DNA of 22,143 nt from contig JAZQXA010000102.1 of NCBI GenBank assembly GCA_045632605.1, forward strand, positions 1-22,143. The letters run 5' to 3'. A program made the translations under genes and the position numbers. A model generated the notes under the pieces. The model was not told where the DNA came from, made no database searches, and saw nothing but the letters and a program-made list of their open reading frames with translations. The stretch's first letter is position 1; each line of letters begins with the position of its first letter. Source of the DNA: Flemingiibacterium sp045632605 (GTDB lineage: Bacteria; Bacillota; Clostridia; Oscillospirales; CAG-272). Below are positions 21,913 to 22,143 of this stretch, piece after piece.

Positions 21913-22143
21913 ATGCTGAAAGATTTCCTTGATTTTATAAACAGTTATTTTTTCGGGCCGGGACTCTGCGCCGCGGTTTTCCTGACGGGGTTATTCCTTA
22001 TTATATATTTGAAGCCGTTTTTCATCACAAAACCTAAAAAAATGGTTTCCGCTCTGCGTTCGGGCGGGAGTAAAAACGGTGTTTCGCCGCTTCGTGCGAT
22101 GACAGTTGCCCTCGCCGGAACGCTTGGAGTCGGAAATATCGCC
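21913..22143 (+). CDS. Alanine/glycine:cation symporter family protein, N-terminal fragment (3' end outside the window)
   Basis: Only 77 codons are present. The peptide MLKDFLDFINSYFFGPG, then a membrane helix (CAAVFLTGLFLIIYLKPFF), and then SPLRAMTVALAGTLGVGNIA is characteristic of the AGCS sodium:alanine symporters (AlsT/DagA family); the TLGVGNIA motif is near the substrate site. It would bring alanine or glycine into the cell with sodium. The ATG at 21913 is chosen; an in-frame GTG at 21901 is possible. Neither has a strong ribosome site and I see no good sigma-A promoter. The gene is divergent from groES. Confidence 0.82.
   Translation, partial: MLKDFLDFINSYFFGPGLCAAVFLTGLFLIIYLKPFFITKPKKMVSALRSGGSKNGVSPLRAMTVALAGTLGVGNIA

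Noticed and set aside
1..22143. CRISPR arrays, tRNA or rRNA genes, transposases, phage genes, toxin-antitoxin pairs
   Set aside because: None was found on reading both strands. The only repeated sequences are the three intergenic elements and the small tandem at 759-835.

Overview
The window reads as a chromosomal segment of a spore-forming, low-to-mid GC Gram-positive anaerobe of the class Clostridia. A gut Oscillospiraceae/Ruminococcaceae-type organism is an inference, not a proven placement. The support is a full-length SpoIVA (mother-cell spore-coat ATPase), a Rex redox repressor, DnaD and DnaI-type helicase-loading proteins, an SLH-domain S-layer protein, a CIRCE-controlled groESL operon, strong AGGAGG ribosome sites and sigma-A-like promoters with 17-bp spacers. 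No phage, transposase, CRISPR array, tRNA or rRNA was seen.

Layout. 1-132 is the tail of an AMP-forming acyl-CoA synthetase with its terminator. 133-867 is a long non-coding region holding two copies of a dispersed, hairpin-rich repeat in opposite orientation. A third copy lies at about 14202-14412. Next come a D,D-carboxypeptidase (868-2007), whose start codon sits in an 18-bp inverted repeat, and a very highly codon-biased S-layer protein (2225-5422) with its own promoter, 5' leader hairpin and strong terminator. 5596-8891 is a two-gene SbcD/SbcC-like pair (YhaO/YhaN type). 9019-9420 is a small membrane protein and 9497-10975 is spoIVA.

11162-13990 is a four-gene operon: galU, a dCMP deaminase, rimI and tsaD. 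The 490-bp gap after tsaD holds a cluster of DnaA boxes and repeat copy C. It leads into a second operon, 14481-18366: an isocitrate/isopropylmalate-type dehydrogenase, rex, dnaD and a dnaI/dnaC-like helicase loader. A solitary mannonate dehydratase (uxuA) follows, convergent with groES-groEL on the minus strand. The window ends in the first 77 codons of an alanine/glycine:cation symporter, divergent from groES.

How it fits together. Most genes are housekeeping: cell wall and surface, DNA repair, sugar nucleotides, nucleotide and tRNA modification, redox sensing, replication initiation and chaperones. The most interesting material is non-coding: (1) a DnaA-box cluster just upstream of an operon that carries replication helicase-loading genes and the NADH/NAD+ sensor Rex; (2) a dispersed repeat with two stems that appear to be kept by compensatory change; (3) the dacF start-codon hairpin; (4) a second, degenerate CIRCE between groES and the symporter. 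All calls rest on reading the sequence by eye; no database search was run.
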